From: Purpureocillium takamizusanense
Lineage: Eukaryota; Ascomycota; Sordariomycetes; Hypocreales; Ophiocordycipitaceae
Assembly (NCBI RefSeq): GCF_022605165.1
Contig: NC_063076.1
Coordinates: 620,001-684,000 of the forward strand
Length of the DNA: 64,000 bases
Direction of reading: 5' to 3'
Below are positions 41,701-51,814 of this stretch, in pieces. Positions within the stretch are counted from its first letter, which is position 1; the number at the start of each line of letters is the position of its first letter. A program made the translations under genes and the position numbers. The notes below the pieces were generated by a model. The model did no database searches and was not told the DNA's origin. It saw only the letters and a list, made by a program, of their open reading frames with translations.

Positions 41701-43425
41701 ATGGTCGTCGACACGGCCTACTACGACACCCTGGGTGTGCAGCCTACGGCCACTGAGCTGGAGATCAAGAAGGCTTACCGCAAGCTGGCCATCATCCACC
41801 ACCCTGGTGCGTCCCCTATTCTCCGTCAGCGTCGCGCGCTCGACTTGTCTTTTATGGCGCCGTCGGCATGTTACTGGCGACGCTTGGACTGATCAGAGAT
41901 ACAGACAAGAACCCCAACGACCCGACCGCACACGAAAAGTTCCAGGCCATTGGCGAGGCATACCAGGTGCTGTCCGATAAGGAGCTGCGCGGCGCATACG
42001 ACAAGTTCGGCAAGGACCATGCTAAGCCTCAGGAGGGATTTGCCGACCCGGCCGAGTTCTTCACCTCGATATTCGGAGGCGAGGCATTTGTCGACTGGAT
42101 CGGCGAGATCAGTCTGATGAAGGACCTCACGGCTACAATGGACATCACCATGAAGGAGGAGATAGAGGAGGCCGAGGCCCAGGCCCAGGCAGAAGCTGCC
42201 GCGCAGGAGGGCGCTGCGGCGGCCAAAGATGATGCTGATTTCCCGGGCACCGAAGAGGCCAAGAAGGCGAGCCTGAAAGAGCAGACCACCGCCGCCGAAG
42301 GTGCCGCCGCGGCTGCTCCGCCACCGACAGTAGTTGTCGAGGACGAGAAGGGTGCTCCCAAGGCGCCCTCTCCTGGTGTCGCGCCGACGCCGCCCGTCCG
42401 GTCGAATGCCACGTCTCCCGCGCCGTCGTCGAGCTCTCGAAGCCGAACGCAGATCCCGCTCCGGCCGGCCCTCACCGAAAAGGCGCACAGCGAGTCTCCC
42501 GATCGCGAGCTGTCCGAGGAGGCGCTCAAGCAAAAGGAGAAGAAGAAAGGCGGGCTCAGCAAGGAGCAGCGTGAGCAGCTTGCCGAGTTCGAAAGGGAGC
42601 GTGCCCGCGTCCGCAAGGAGCGGGTAGACATGCTGTCGCAGAAGCTGCTCGATCGGATCAGTGTCTGGACCGAGACGGACAAGGGCTCCGACGTAACCAA
42701 GGCATTCCGAGAGAAGATGCGTCTCGAGGTAGAGAACCTCAAGATGGAGTCGTTCGGCATCGACATTCTTCACGCCATCGGGCACACGTACGTCTCCAAG
42801 GCCTCTGGCCTGCTGCGCAGTCAAAAGTTCCTTGGAATTGGCGGCTTCTTCAGCCGCTTGAAGGACAAGGGCACGCTCGTCAAGGACACCTGGAACACCA
42901 TCAGCAGCGCCATTGACGCGCAGCAGACCATGGAGGACATGGCCAAGATGGAGGAGAAGGGTGGCGACGACTGGACCGACGAGAAGCGCGTCGAGTACGA
43001 GCGTCGTGTCACGGGAAAGATTCTCACTGCGGCATGGAGAGGCAGCAAGTTTGAGATCCAGAGCGTGCTTCGCGAAGTCTGCGACGCTGTGCTTTACGAC
43101 AAGAAGGTCCCGCTCTCGAAGCGCCTGGAACGCGCACAGGCTCTCGTCCTGATAGGCGACGTCTTCAACAAGGTGAGTGCCGCTTCTCTCGCGGGATACG
43201 AGGATGCGAAACAATCAGTCAGCTAACAAACGTGGGACGTAGGCTGCGCGATCACCAGAGGAAGAAGGCGACTACCTCGTCTTCGAGCAGCTCGTTGCCG
43301 AGGCGGCCATGAAGAAAGATAAGGACGAGGAGAAGCGGAAGAAGGACAAGAAGGGCGGCCATCATCATCATCACGAGACCGCCGAGGCCACGGCTGCGGA
43401 AGCTCCCAATGTGCCGAAGCAATAA
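41701..43425 (+). CDS. CAJ1-like DnaJ/Hsp40 with DnaJ-X domain
   Basis: Exons 41701-41806, 41905-43172 and 43243-43425 encode 518 residues. The J domain occupies residues 1-70 ([33 protein letters not shown]), and the first intron (98 bp) splits the Asp codon of the essential HPD motif. A long Ala/Glu and Pro-rich linker follows, then the DnaJ-X domain ([39 protein letters not shown] in layout). The last exon adds a Lys/Glu-rich tail with five His. The family includes yeast Caj1 and Djp1, which stimulate Hsp70 ATPase; Djp1 assists peroxisomal and mitochondrial protein import. Which of these this protein matches is not settled. Confidence 0.95.
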
Positions 43426-43727
43426 GCTCGGCGGATGCAGTAAGAGATTGGCATTGAGTGGAATGTATAGAACGGCATGTGAAGCCATAGACTTGTTTGA
43501 GCGGTGGGATGCGGGTGTTGGTTTCCTCTCCTCATATTCGATAGGCTTCAGGAAGAGAGAGATGGATATGGGCCTAGTGGCATGATCGCGGTGAGCATGG
43601 ATAAATACCTAGGTAGTATATGATTTACATTCAACTCTGCCATCTCTCGCCCAGGGGTATCTCTCTAGTCGGTATGTCTATGCAATGCCAGGCTCATCAG
43701 GGTACAAATCGGTAGTCTAGTCGCAAA
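43426..43727. other. Convergent intergenic
   Basis: About 300 bp of shared 3' flank between the DnaJ gene and the cytochrome b5 gene. Nothing else seen. Confidence 0.6.
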
Positions 43728-44753
43728 CTAGTCCATCTTGTCCATCTCGCTCTCTTCCTTGCCAGCCTCCGGCTCTTCCACGAGCAACCCGACCAAGCAG
43801 GCCGCCAGCATAGTCTCGTAGTTCACCCAGGGGTGAATCTCGCCAAAGAGTTTGGTGCCGTCGCGGCCCGCACCGCGCATCAGCTCCGGCACACCTCCGG
43901 GGTGGAACTTTGCGTACGGCGTAACGTTGTAGACCTTTCCGTTGATGGCCATCCAAGCGTCCTTGCCCTTGCGGCCCGTCTGGCGCTTGAGCATGGACGG
44001 AGTGACGCGCAGAAAGGGCGTGGAGGCGTCCAGGCCGCGGAGGTCCGCGTTGGGGCCAGAGATGCGCGCCCAGTCGAGCGGCGAGTGGCCTGGTTCGAGG
44101 ATGATCTTGCGCGAGGGCTTCTGCGGCTTGGAGGAGTGCGTGGGCGGAGGGGCGAGGCCGCCGGGGGACAGCGAGGGGGGACCGCGGTTGGGAACAGGGC
44201 CGCGGGCGCGCTGGGCGGAGTTGGCGGCTGGGAACTGCGGAAGAGTCGGGACGCGGCCGCCGGGCGAGGGGCGCGATGGCCTCGGAGGAGGGGGCATCAT
44301 GCCCGTAGACGTTGGCGTGGCGGGGGGCTCGTCGGAGAGCGTGAAGGTCGGTACGGGTTGCAGAGGGCGACTGGCAGAAGCCTTGGGCGTCGTCGGGCTC
44401 TCGGGCTCGTCGATGGTCGGCGGCTGGATCGTCGGGGGAAGTGGTGGGGGCGGCATGGCTAGCATGTCGCGCCGCGCGTTGCCCGTTGTCGTCGGTCCGC
44501 CGGCGGACGACGGCATTCGTGCACTGCCGTTACTCGCCTTTGAATCGTTGCGTATCCTCGGCGCCGTGTCGCCCACTGGTTGTGTGTCTTCCCTCTTCAT
44601 CCCCTCCTTCTCGTGTAGGGCCCCTTCGGCCGGGGGGCTGCTGGGCCCCCGGAGGCCGAGCCATTGCAACATCGAAACGAGCAGCCAGTCGCGGCGGTAG
44701 ACGATGAGGTAGATGAGTGAAGCGAAGATGACGGACGTCCCCAAGAGGCCCAT
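43728..44753 (-). CDS. Cytochrome b5-like heme-binding domain protein, membrane-anchored
   Basis: Single exon, 341 residues. A hydrophobic segment at residues 4-19 (LGTSVIFASLIYLIVY) is a probable signal anchor. A disordered Pro/Ser-rich middle follows. The C-terminal 100 residues are a cytochrome b5 fold: TPSMLKRQTGRKGKDAWMAINGKVYNVTPYAKFHPGG, with His ligands expected in KFHPGG and GEIHPWVN. This version resembles the b5 module of NCB5OR-like proteins rather than microsomal b5. The electron partner is unknown; no reductase domain is present. Divergent from the coiled-coil gene. Confidence 0.92.
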   Translation of the reverse strand: MGLLGTSVIFASLIYLIVYRRDWLLVSMLQWLGLRGPSSPPAEGALHEKEGMKREDTQPVGDTAPRIRNDSKASNGSARMPSSAGGPTTTGNARRDMLAMPPPPLPPTIQPPTIDEPESPTTPKASASRPLQPVPTFTLSDEPPATPTSTGMMPPPPRPSRPSPGGRVPTLPQFPAANSAQRARGPVPNRGPPSLSPGGLAPPPTHSSKPQKPSRKIILEPGHSPLDWARISGPNADLRGLDASTPFLRVTPSMLKRQTGRKGKDAWMAINGKVYNVTPYAKFHPGGVPELMRGAGRDGTKLFGEIHPWVNYETMLAACLVGLLVEEPEAGKEESEMDKMD

Positions 44754-46118
44754 GGCTATTAATATGGGCGCGGGCGGTTCAACAGGGTGGGGTCGCGCAG
44801 TGGGCGCGCGGCGGGCGGTTGTTGATGTTGGATGAGGTGACGACGACGGGACAGAGAAAAACCGAGATCAGGGTCTACGATGAGACAGGGCTGGCGTCGA
44901 TGGCGTGGCGCCTGGGGCCCCGTTGCCCCTCGGTCGGGCGTCATCCCACCTGACGTGGTTGGCTAAGGTGGCGGTACCTTGCCTAGGGGGGGGGGGGGGG
45001 GCAGCCGCCCGCCACTGTCCTCCTAGGTTAGTCCGGAGTGATCCATCAGTTAGTTTGTCGGGTGTATCTTTCCCTGGATGCTGGCCGATTTGGAAATCCT
45101 TGGAAGGCCTTCCGCTTCAGGGATCGGCAGCGGCAGGCGGGGCTTCAGCGCGGCCTCAGCGCGACCTTGCGCTGGGCGGGATGCGCGTGTGCCTGAGCCG
45201 CCTAGCCCAGCGAGATGCGGCGGGGTTTGTAGGCGTCAGACACGGCAAACGCGGTGCTCCTCTGGAGGACTAGTATAGGGCCATTAGAAAGTAAACAAAC
45301 AGTCGACCTAGCGAGGCAGGCCCTTGTCGGACGAAACGACCGAACCCAAGGCGTCGGACCCGGGACGCATGATGAATGCATCTCACGCAGGCTCCGTAGG
45401 GCAACCATACCGTCGACTGCTACATATACAACATACTACGTACTTGTCATGTACACGCAATCCCGCCCCGTCTTCCGTGATGCGCAGTTTCGGGGTGAGA
45501 CTGAAGTGCGTGCACTCTGCTCGACGCCCGCTTCGTGCTCGCGACGACGCGGAACGACCCACGATCTCGCATGAACTCGGATGGGAAGGCCAATTTCAAC
45601 CCCGCGGTCATGTCACGGGCCAGCGGCGAGAGGGCAGAGGCGGGAACTGGATTGATCTTATGAACGGGGTTCAAGGTTGACGCCAACAAGACGCGTGCCC
45701 GCTGATAAAGCGAGTCAGTGGCTGCAACCCGTGTGGTTTAGGCTGAGGTGCCTAATTTTGGCACCGCGACTGCGCTGGGGCCTCTCCGTAGATTTAACGT
45801 AGGCAGGTCCTGCGAGCGAAGTCGTCATTGTTTTAGTGCCTCCATCATTAGTAGGTGTAGGTACCTACGTTAGGTAGTGGAGTGCAGTCCACTGGGGAGA
45901 GAGCCTCCAGTGGGAGGCGCATGGATCCATCCATTGATCCCCGCCCGTCCATTCATCCCACCCACCCATCCATACTGGCAATCCGCCATTCCTCCGTGAC
46001 CAAGTGACTTAGCACGCAGCCCAGACGACGCCACTACCACCACCACCACCACCACACCCCCTTCTCTGCCTTTGCTGTCGCTGCGGCCCCCCGTGAAAGC
46101 GCGCGAGGGAGAAACGGG
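44754..46118. promoter_or_regulatory. Divergent intergenic, cytochrome b5 and coiled-coil genes
   Basis: Contains a G16 homopolymer at 44986-45001 and a TAGGTACCTACGTTAGGTAG-like palindromic stretch near 45857. No gene seen. Confidence 0.55.
44986..45001. repeat. G16 homopolymer
   Basis: Sixteen consecutive G about 235 bp upstream of the cytochrome b5-domain start. Length should be treated as uncertain. Confidence 0.95.
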
Positions 46119-48344
46119 ATGCGTCGTCGCGACTCGTCCGCATCCAACTCTTCCAAAACAACCACAGCGTCGTCGACCTCCAGCAAGCCTCGCGCCCCGC
46201 GCCCTGCGCCCATCAACCCCTTTGCTGGAGACAGACGCAACGCCGCCCCCAGACCGCCCTTTATCGCCATTCATCCGCCGCTGACGCACCCGCCCTCGCT
46301 GCCCTCACCGAGGCATTCGTTGTTGCGACGCCCGCCCAGCAACCCGAATCTCGCTGCCGCCGCCCTCGCCGCCACCGCCGCATCGTCGTCCGGCGTTCGC
46401 CAGCCGTTGCGTCCCAGGGACGGCAACTCCCAGAAGCAGCATCAACAAAATGTCCCGCTCCTGACGCCGACGACCACCACGCGCTCCACCATTGCGAGCG
46501 CCGCCAGGATGCCCGTCGGTGACAGACCGCGACAGCCCCAGCTGAGCGCTGCGGCCGCTCGCTCCGTCAACCGCACGCCAATCACCCCCAAGATTGCGGC
46601 CAAAACACAGACTCCCGTCACGCCTTTGGCGGCTCGGAGGCCGCAGAGCGTACATGCGCTCAGAGACGATGCCTCGACCCCTGCCCCTTCCGTGGTCGGC
46701 GTCAACAACATTACCCCTCGATCCGGCGCTCGACAGTCGCGCACCGACAGCATCAACAACACACCAACCGGAACCCCCAATCCCGAACGGAGCTCTGATG
46801 GAAGTGTCAGCAGGCCAGGTCTGGGCGCTTCGAGTAACACCTACGATGGATCCAGACGGTCAGGAGACTCGCCGAGCGAGTCGGGCGACTCCAACAAGTT
46901 CTTCTACGCCAGCGATGCCAAGTCGATGAACCCAGCGGGCATCCAACGACCTGCATCAGTGCCTCAAAAACCAGTGACATTCTTCTACGCCAACGGAATA
47001 ACGGTCGAGAAACAGCGCAACACGAGCCCGCCCTCGAACAGCATCGTTCCTGCACTTGCACCTGTACCGGAGCCTATGGGGAATAAATTCTTCTATGCAA
47101 ATGGGGCTCCCGACCTGATCCCTATGCGACCGAATTTGTCCCACTCTGGCTCAGGTTCGACTGTGTCGGTCAATTCAAGACCTGTTCTCGCCCGTCCGGC
47201 CACGAGCCATACGGTTGCAGGCACGGCTGCTTCTGCCATTAATCGACCGCTGTCACCGGTCAAGACCTCGACTCCTACAACCCAGGCACTAAAAGGTAGT
47301 CCGTTGCCACCACTATCACCGAATCAGCCGTCGCCAACGACGTCTCCGCCAATATTACCAGGCTCAATGGTAGGCAACAAGCGAAGGGTTAGCATCGATG
47401 CTGCTCCCAAGCTTATGCACAAGGGTCACTCGCGAGCAGGCAGCGTACCTGTAACTGAACCCATCGCTGCGTCTAGCTTCGCCATGTCTCCCAACACTCC
47501 AGAAACAGTCTCACCTCCGTTGAGTCCCGATGCCTCTCAGCGTGCAATGACCATGGCATCAATCCTGCAAGCCGCCGATGAGCTGAGTGAACGCGATGAT
47601 GAGTGCCTCTCGTCGCGCGGTCCGCAGAGTCCTACCAAATCAACGCATATGTCGGACTCTGTCAGCGAGCTGGTGGCCAATGCCAGACGAGAAAGAAAGG
47701 TCCAGGATCTCGAGATTACGAATGCGTCTTTAGAGGCCATCAATCGGACATTAGAGCGGCAGTTGCGGAAACAAACCGCAGAGCTGAGGAGGTTCCGTCG
47801 GCTGTCAAGGTCGGGGCGCATCTCGCTCGCTTCTGGCGTCTCCAGCCGGGTCGTTTCCGCAGCGCTTACGGACCCCCCGGTGGATTTGACTGATCTCACA
47901 GAGGAGGAAAGCTCGCAAGAGGAAGACAGCCTAGACTCTCTCGATGACTCGGACCTTTCTAGTGAAGAATCCACCGCTGCAGACTCGGCATCGCCGAATG
48001 CGAAAATGGCCGCGCGACGAAAGCGCGACGAGAAGCGGCTCCAGCTCGACCTTAGCAAACACCAGGAACTTCTAATTGACAGCCAAAAGATGAACCAAAG
48101 CCTCAAACGGTGCCTCAACTGGACCGAGGACCTCATCAAGGAGGGGCAGAAGGCTCTGGCTTACAAGGTCAGGGTCTCGGACGTCCACCTTGGCGGTCGG
48201 GTCCTGGCCCCGCCGGACGAGGAGGACGAAGACAACCTGTCGTTTGTGGACGACGCGACGACGCGGATTGACACCACGGGCCTGGAGCTTCCGTGGAACA
48301 AGGGCCCGCAAGACCGTGATAGCGGCATTGAGTTGGCCAAGTGA
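46119..48344 (+). CDS. Unknown fungal protein with coiled coil and FFYA repeats
   Basis: Single exon, 741 residues. I do not recognise a named family. Residues 1-520 are disordered and Ser/Pro/Thr-rich with many SP/TP sites. Within this, an FFYA motif occurs three times (NKFFYASD, VTFFYANG, NKFFYANG) at about 30-40 residue spacing. Residues 520-575 form a predicted coiled coil (RRERKVQDLEITNASLEAINRTL) followed by Arg-rich and acidic segments, and a second helical segment begins near MAARRKRDEKRLQLDL. The C-terminus is acidic and ends with LPWNKGPQDRDSGIELAK. Composition suggests a cytoskeletal or scaffold protein; that is only a guess. Confidence 0.85.
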   Translation: MRRRDSSASNSSKTTTASSTSSKPRAPRPAPINPFAGDRRNAAPRPPFIAIHPPLTHPPSLPSPRHSLLRRPPSNPNLAAAALAATAASSSGVRQPLRPRDGNSQKQHQQNVPLLTPTTTTRSTIASAARMPVGDRPRQPQLSAAAARSVNRTPITPKIAAKTQTPVTPLAARRPQSVHALRDDASTPAPSVVGVNNITPRSGARQSRTDSINNTPTGTPNPERSSDGSVSRPGLGASSNTYDGSRRSGDSPSESGDSNKFFYASDAKSMNPAGIQRPASVPQKPVTFFYANGITVEKQRNTSPPSNSIVPALAPVPEPMGNKFFYANGAPDLIPMRPNLSHSGSGSTVSVNSRPVLARPATSHTVAGTAASAINRPLSPVKTSTPTTQALKGSPLPPLSPNQPSPTTSPPILPGSMVGNKRRVSIDAAPKLMHKGHSRAGSVPVTEPIAASSFAMSPNTPETVSPPLSPDASQRAMTMASILQAADELSERDDECLSSRGPQSPTKSTHMSDSVSELVANARRERKVQDLEITNASLEAINRTLERQLRKQTAELRRFRRLSRSGRISLASGVSSRVVSAALTDPPVDLTDLTEEESSQEEDSLDSLDDSDLSSEESTAADSASPNAKMAARRKRDEKRLQLDLSKHQELLIDSQKMNQSLKRCLNWTEDLIKEGQKALAYKVRVSDVHLGGRVLAPPDEEDEDNLSFVDDATTRIDTTGLELPWNKGPQDRDSGIELAK

Positions 48345-49226
48345 TGGTATCTAATACCCTCACTACGCGGCGGCTGGGCTGCCGCGCCTCTTAAGCGCAG
48401 AGTCACACCACACGATGCCCTCACTTCCCGGCGGCCGCGAAACAGCGCAAAAGGCGATATGGCTACGGAGTTTTGGCGCACACAGGCCTCTCACCTCTTC
48501 TTTCTTTCCTATTCGATCTGACTTGAAACTCTTCATTACGCGAGCGAATCCACGGCGAGCCGACCCAGCCGCCACCCGCATCACACGCGACCTTCATTCT
48601 CTTGTACTGTGACAAGGCGGCATTGCGAAAGCCTAGATGACCTCACCTCCCTACCAACAGCAATCCTCCTCTACCCCACCTTTCCTTTGTTGCCATCCCC
48701 ACCCGCCGAGGGCGAGGCTGTTCTCTTCTTATCATCTTATTAACCCTCCTTCCTTCCCCCTCATTTCTTTCTTCTCTTATGCTTCGTCTTTCTTGGGTTT
48801 TTGCGAGAAATTAAGATACCAGATACCCCCGAACGGATGGCAGTGGTTGTTTTGTGGAGGAACGTGGTGCGTGTGGGAGGTAGTGTCGGGCACGGGGCTT
48901 GCGGACATCGGGGCGGAGCGGGCATGGACACGGAGACTAATTCCTGGGTTTATATATGAGCACGGAAGGGGAAAAAACACCCCAAGAGACTATACACGAG
49001 CCTGGTGATGGCAGGCGGGCGCTTCTTCTGCGAGCGCGGCGGCATCTGGTCTTGGGAGGAAACCCTGCATCTACGTAGCGTGTTGTGCATTACTGCACGA
49101 CTGCATTGTACTCTAGAGAGACGAGATGGAAAGCAGTGCAACAGAGGGAACATATCCTCCAACATACACTTTCGCGTAAAATGCGGTAAATTACTGAGCC
49201 AGCGCACTCATTCGGCCGGCGACCCA
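48345..49226. other. Convergent intergenic, coiled-coil gene/NBS1
   Basis: 3' flanks. Pyrimidine-rich on the plus strand from 48640 to 48790. No gene seen. Confidence 0.6.
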
Positions 49227-51814
49227 TCACCTCCGCCTACCAAAACGAAACTTGAGCTCATCATCGCTGTCGTCGCTGTCGGGCACCTCGACCGGCTTGC
49301 GTGGCGGAGGCGCCGCCCTGGACCTCTTCGCTGGCTGCTCCGCTGTGACAGGGGAGTCCCGGGCCGGCCGCTTGCCCTGGCTCTGGGTCGTGCCCTGACT
49401 CCTTGTGTTGCGCTGCTGCGACTGCGTGGCACTGATGCGGGTGCTGCCCGTCCCACTGGGAGCGGTGTCTTGGTTCGCAGCCAGGTTCTCCTCGTCCTCT
49501 TCCGCGTCGCTGCTATCTGATATGACGAAGCCCGTGTTCTTCTTGCGCTGCGACGCCCGGGTGGGCGGGGCCGGCGGCGGCATCGATGGTGTGCTGGTGC
49601 TGGCAGACGGGTGGCTCGCCGTCGTCGCTGATGGCTGCGTCGTCTTCTTATTGCGCTGGCTGCCCTCGTCCTCCAGCCAGTAGTTGTCACCGACGCCAAA
49701 CTCCTTGTTCTTGACCTGTGCGAGTGATATGATAACCCTCGTGGGCTGCCGCCCCTGCTCCTCGCCTCTGCGGCGGAACTTCTTGAAGTTCTTCATGCCG
49801 TTCCACTTGGGGTTCCACCGCCCGCTCGCAATGTCCTGATCGCGCGTCGCGACTGCGGATGCGCTGCTCTGGCGCACCGGCATCTCCTCGACGATTTGGA
49901 GGCGGCGAATCTCGGCGAGGTCGGCATCGTCTGGTAGGTTGGCGAGGTCCTCCTTTTCGCGGCGAGCTCGAGCCTCCTCCTCTTCGCGGTGGCGAGCGGC
50001 GTGGGCGAGCACATCGAGCTCCTTGGGATTCTTGGCCTTTTTGGCGCGAGACGACGCCGAGGCGGCATCGGCCGCGGCGCTTGGTTCCGGAGAAGCAGAC
50101 GCGAATGCATCGGCGTGCTCGAGGCGCTGGCGCTTGAACCTCGCAACGGCTGGAGCCATCCCGTCCATGAGGTCGTCTTCGGGTAGAGGCGACCCTCTCC
50201 TTTTTCGTGGTGAGGCATTTGCGACCGAGTCCGGCTGCGACTGTGAGGCGTATGCTTCCTGCGAGACGAACAGGCCACCTTCGTCAGTCCCCGTGCGTGG
50301 TTGCTCCGCGGCGGATCGGACCGATGACGGCTCATCCACATCCATATCTGCGTCATCGTCGAAGCCCGCGAAGCGTCGTTTGATGGGCCCTCTTGCTCGT
50401 CCCCGTCTAGGGGGCGGTTGGTCAACCTGGTCATCTGTAGGTTGTGATTCGACATTGCTGGAGGCAGCATGTGCAGCCGCGCTAGAGGGTTGCCCAGAAG
50501 CTGCAGCTTCATGCTGTGTAGGCCTGCCACTTTGGTTGGGCATTGAAGATTCGACTTCGAGCGGCCGCCGAAGCTGGCTTGCGTCCTTGACCAAGATGGC
50601 CTCCAGGAACTCGTTTTGCTCAATGGGTCGATGGTCCAGGCTGAGCGATACGTCGGTGATGAACTGCGTGTACCAGTCGACAAGGTCGCCTTTGCCCGGC
50701 AGGTACCGAACGAGAACGACTCCCTTTCCCTCGCTACCATCTTCAAAGCTGCCCAAGCCTTTTTCACCGGCGACGCTCTTCACATATCGTACAAAGTCAT
50801 CCGGTAGCTCCTCACCCGGATTAATGGTGTGGAACATGGCTTTGCCGCCCCCGTTCGTAATAGGGGCGAGGAGGTTATTATATTGTGTTTTGTCGTAAAA
50901 TATGAAGGTGTAGCCTTCGAAGACATCTTTTCGGCCCATGTCTGGCGAATATATAGTGTCTGGGTGTTGAACTGGCTCGCCGCCACGAGGAGGAAGATGT
51001 TGCATCGGATCCGGCCAATACTGGGAGAAGTCTTGTTCCAGGGCGCTGGGCTCCGAGGCATCACCACCTCGCGGCGGTTCGGCGGCCTGCATAACGGCTT
51101 CGAGGAACGATTCCGTGACAATGTACTTTCCATTGATGAGGGCCTGAAGGCCTTTGGCGGTATTACGCTTCTTTGCGACGACGTGCGTTGTATGATCCGC
51201 ATTGTACTCGGTCAGGAGTTTGATATCGAGGCCTTCAAACTGGTCGCGCAAGGATGTGAGAGGTTGGGTTTGGAGCTCTTTATTTGTGAAGGAAAAAGTG
51301 AAAATGACGGGGAACCAGGTTATACTGCTGTAGTCAGCACGACTGGTCAAAAGGGATCCGGTGTAAAGCTGTAGACTTGCCGGAACACCTGCGGGCATTT
51401 GCCCATGACGAACTGGGCTTCCTTGCCCTCGACGACATGTTTGCTGCCTTTGATCTTGGTTCCGTCGACGGTAGTTCCTATCTTTGTCTTCAGGTCCTCG
51501 ATCGTGAGCTTGGAGCGGCTGGTGAGGTGGTGGGCGTGACCGTCAGGAACGTTGTCGACGGTGATGGTCAAGTGCTTTCGTGAGATGGTATTATGAGAGA
51601 TGGCGAGCTGGCCGGCTGCAGGAGTCAGCACTGGGAATATGAGAACGACGAGCATGGAACACGAACGTTCTGCGGCGGTTCTTCCAAATAGGTACGTCTT
51701 GCCAGGCTTCAACCACAGGCGACGACCTGCAGGCGCACGTTAGCGGAGCGGGGCAAGTGCGAGGTCAGATTCGTGCGTGCCTTCAAAGGCATCCTCACTC
51801 TCCAAAAGCCACAT
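49227..51814 (-). CDS. NBS1: Nibrin/Nbs1-Xrs2 homologue of the MRN complex
   Basis: Four exons (51814-51781, 51726-51667, 51615-51381, 51324-49227) encode 808 residues. The N-terminus reads MWLLESEDAFEGRRLWLKPG and leads into an FHA domain (YLFGRTAAEPGQLAIS, then NTISRKHLTI), followed by a BRCT pair: FPVIFTFSF...LNGKYIV-type segment near 110-190 and VFEGYTFIFYDK...EFLEAILV near 230-340. The long tail is disordered and contains the Mre11-binding motif MKNFKKFRRR (coded near 49770-49800) and a terminal acidic-FRF motif (DDELKFRFGRRR) of the Tel1/ATM-binding type. Introns 1 and 3 are GC-AG, while intron 2 is 51 bp. The complex senses double-strand breaks in the nucleus and recruits Tel1. Confidence 0.92.
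51325..51380 (-). other. GC-AG intron 3 of NBS1
   Basis: Donor CCG|GCAAGT, branch-like GTGCTGACT and acceptor CAG. GT donors a few bases away are out of phase; the GC donor uniquely joins CPQVF to RITWFPV, as the family requires. Confidence 0.85.
51727..51780 (-). other. GC-AG intron 1 of NBS1
   Basis: Donor AAG|GCACGC, branch GCTAAC and acceptor CTGCAG. There is no GT donor before the in-frame stop. Splicing gives DAFEGRRLWLKPGK. Confidence 0.85.

Noticed and set aside
41871..43214. 447-codon open frame antisense to the DnaJ gene
   Set aside because: A mirror of the Glu/Ala-rich DnaJ linker codons; it starts inside the gene and has no motif.
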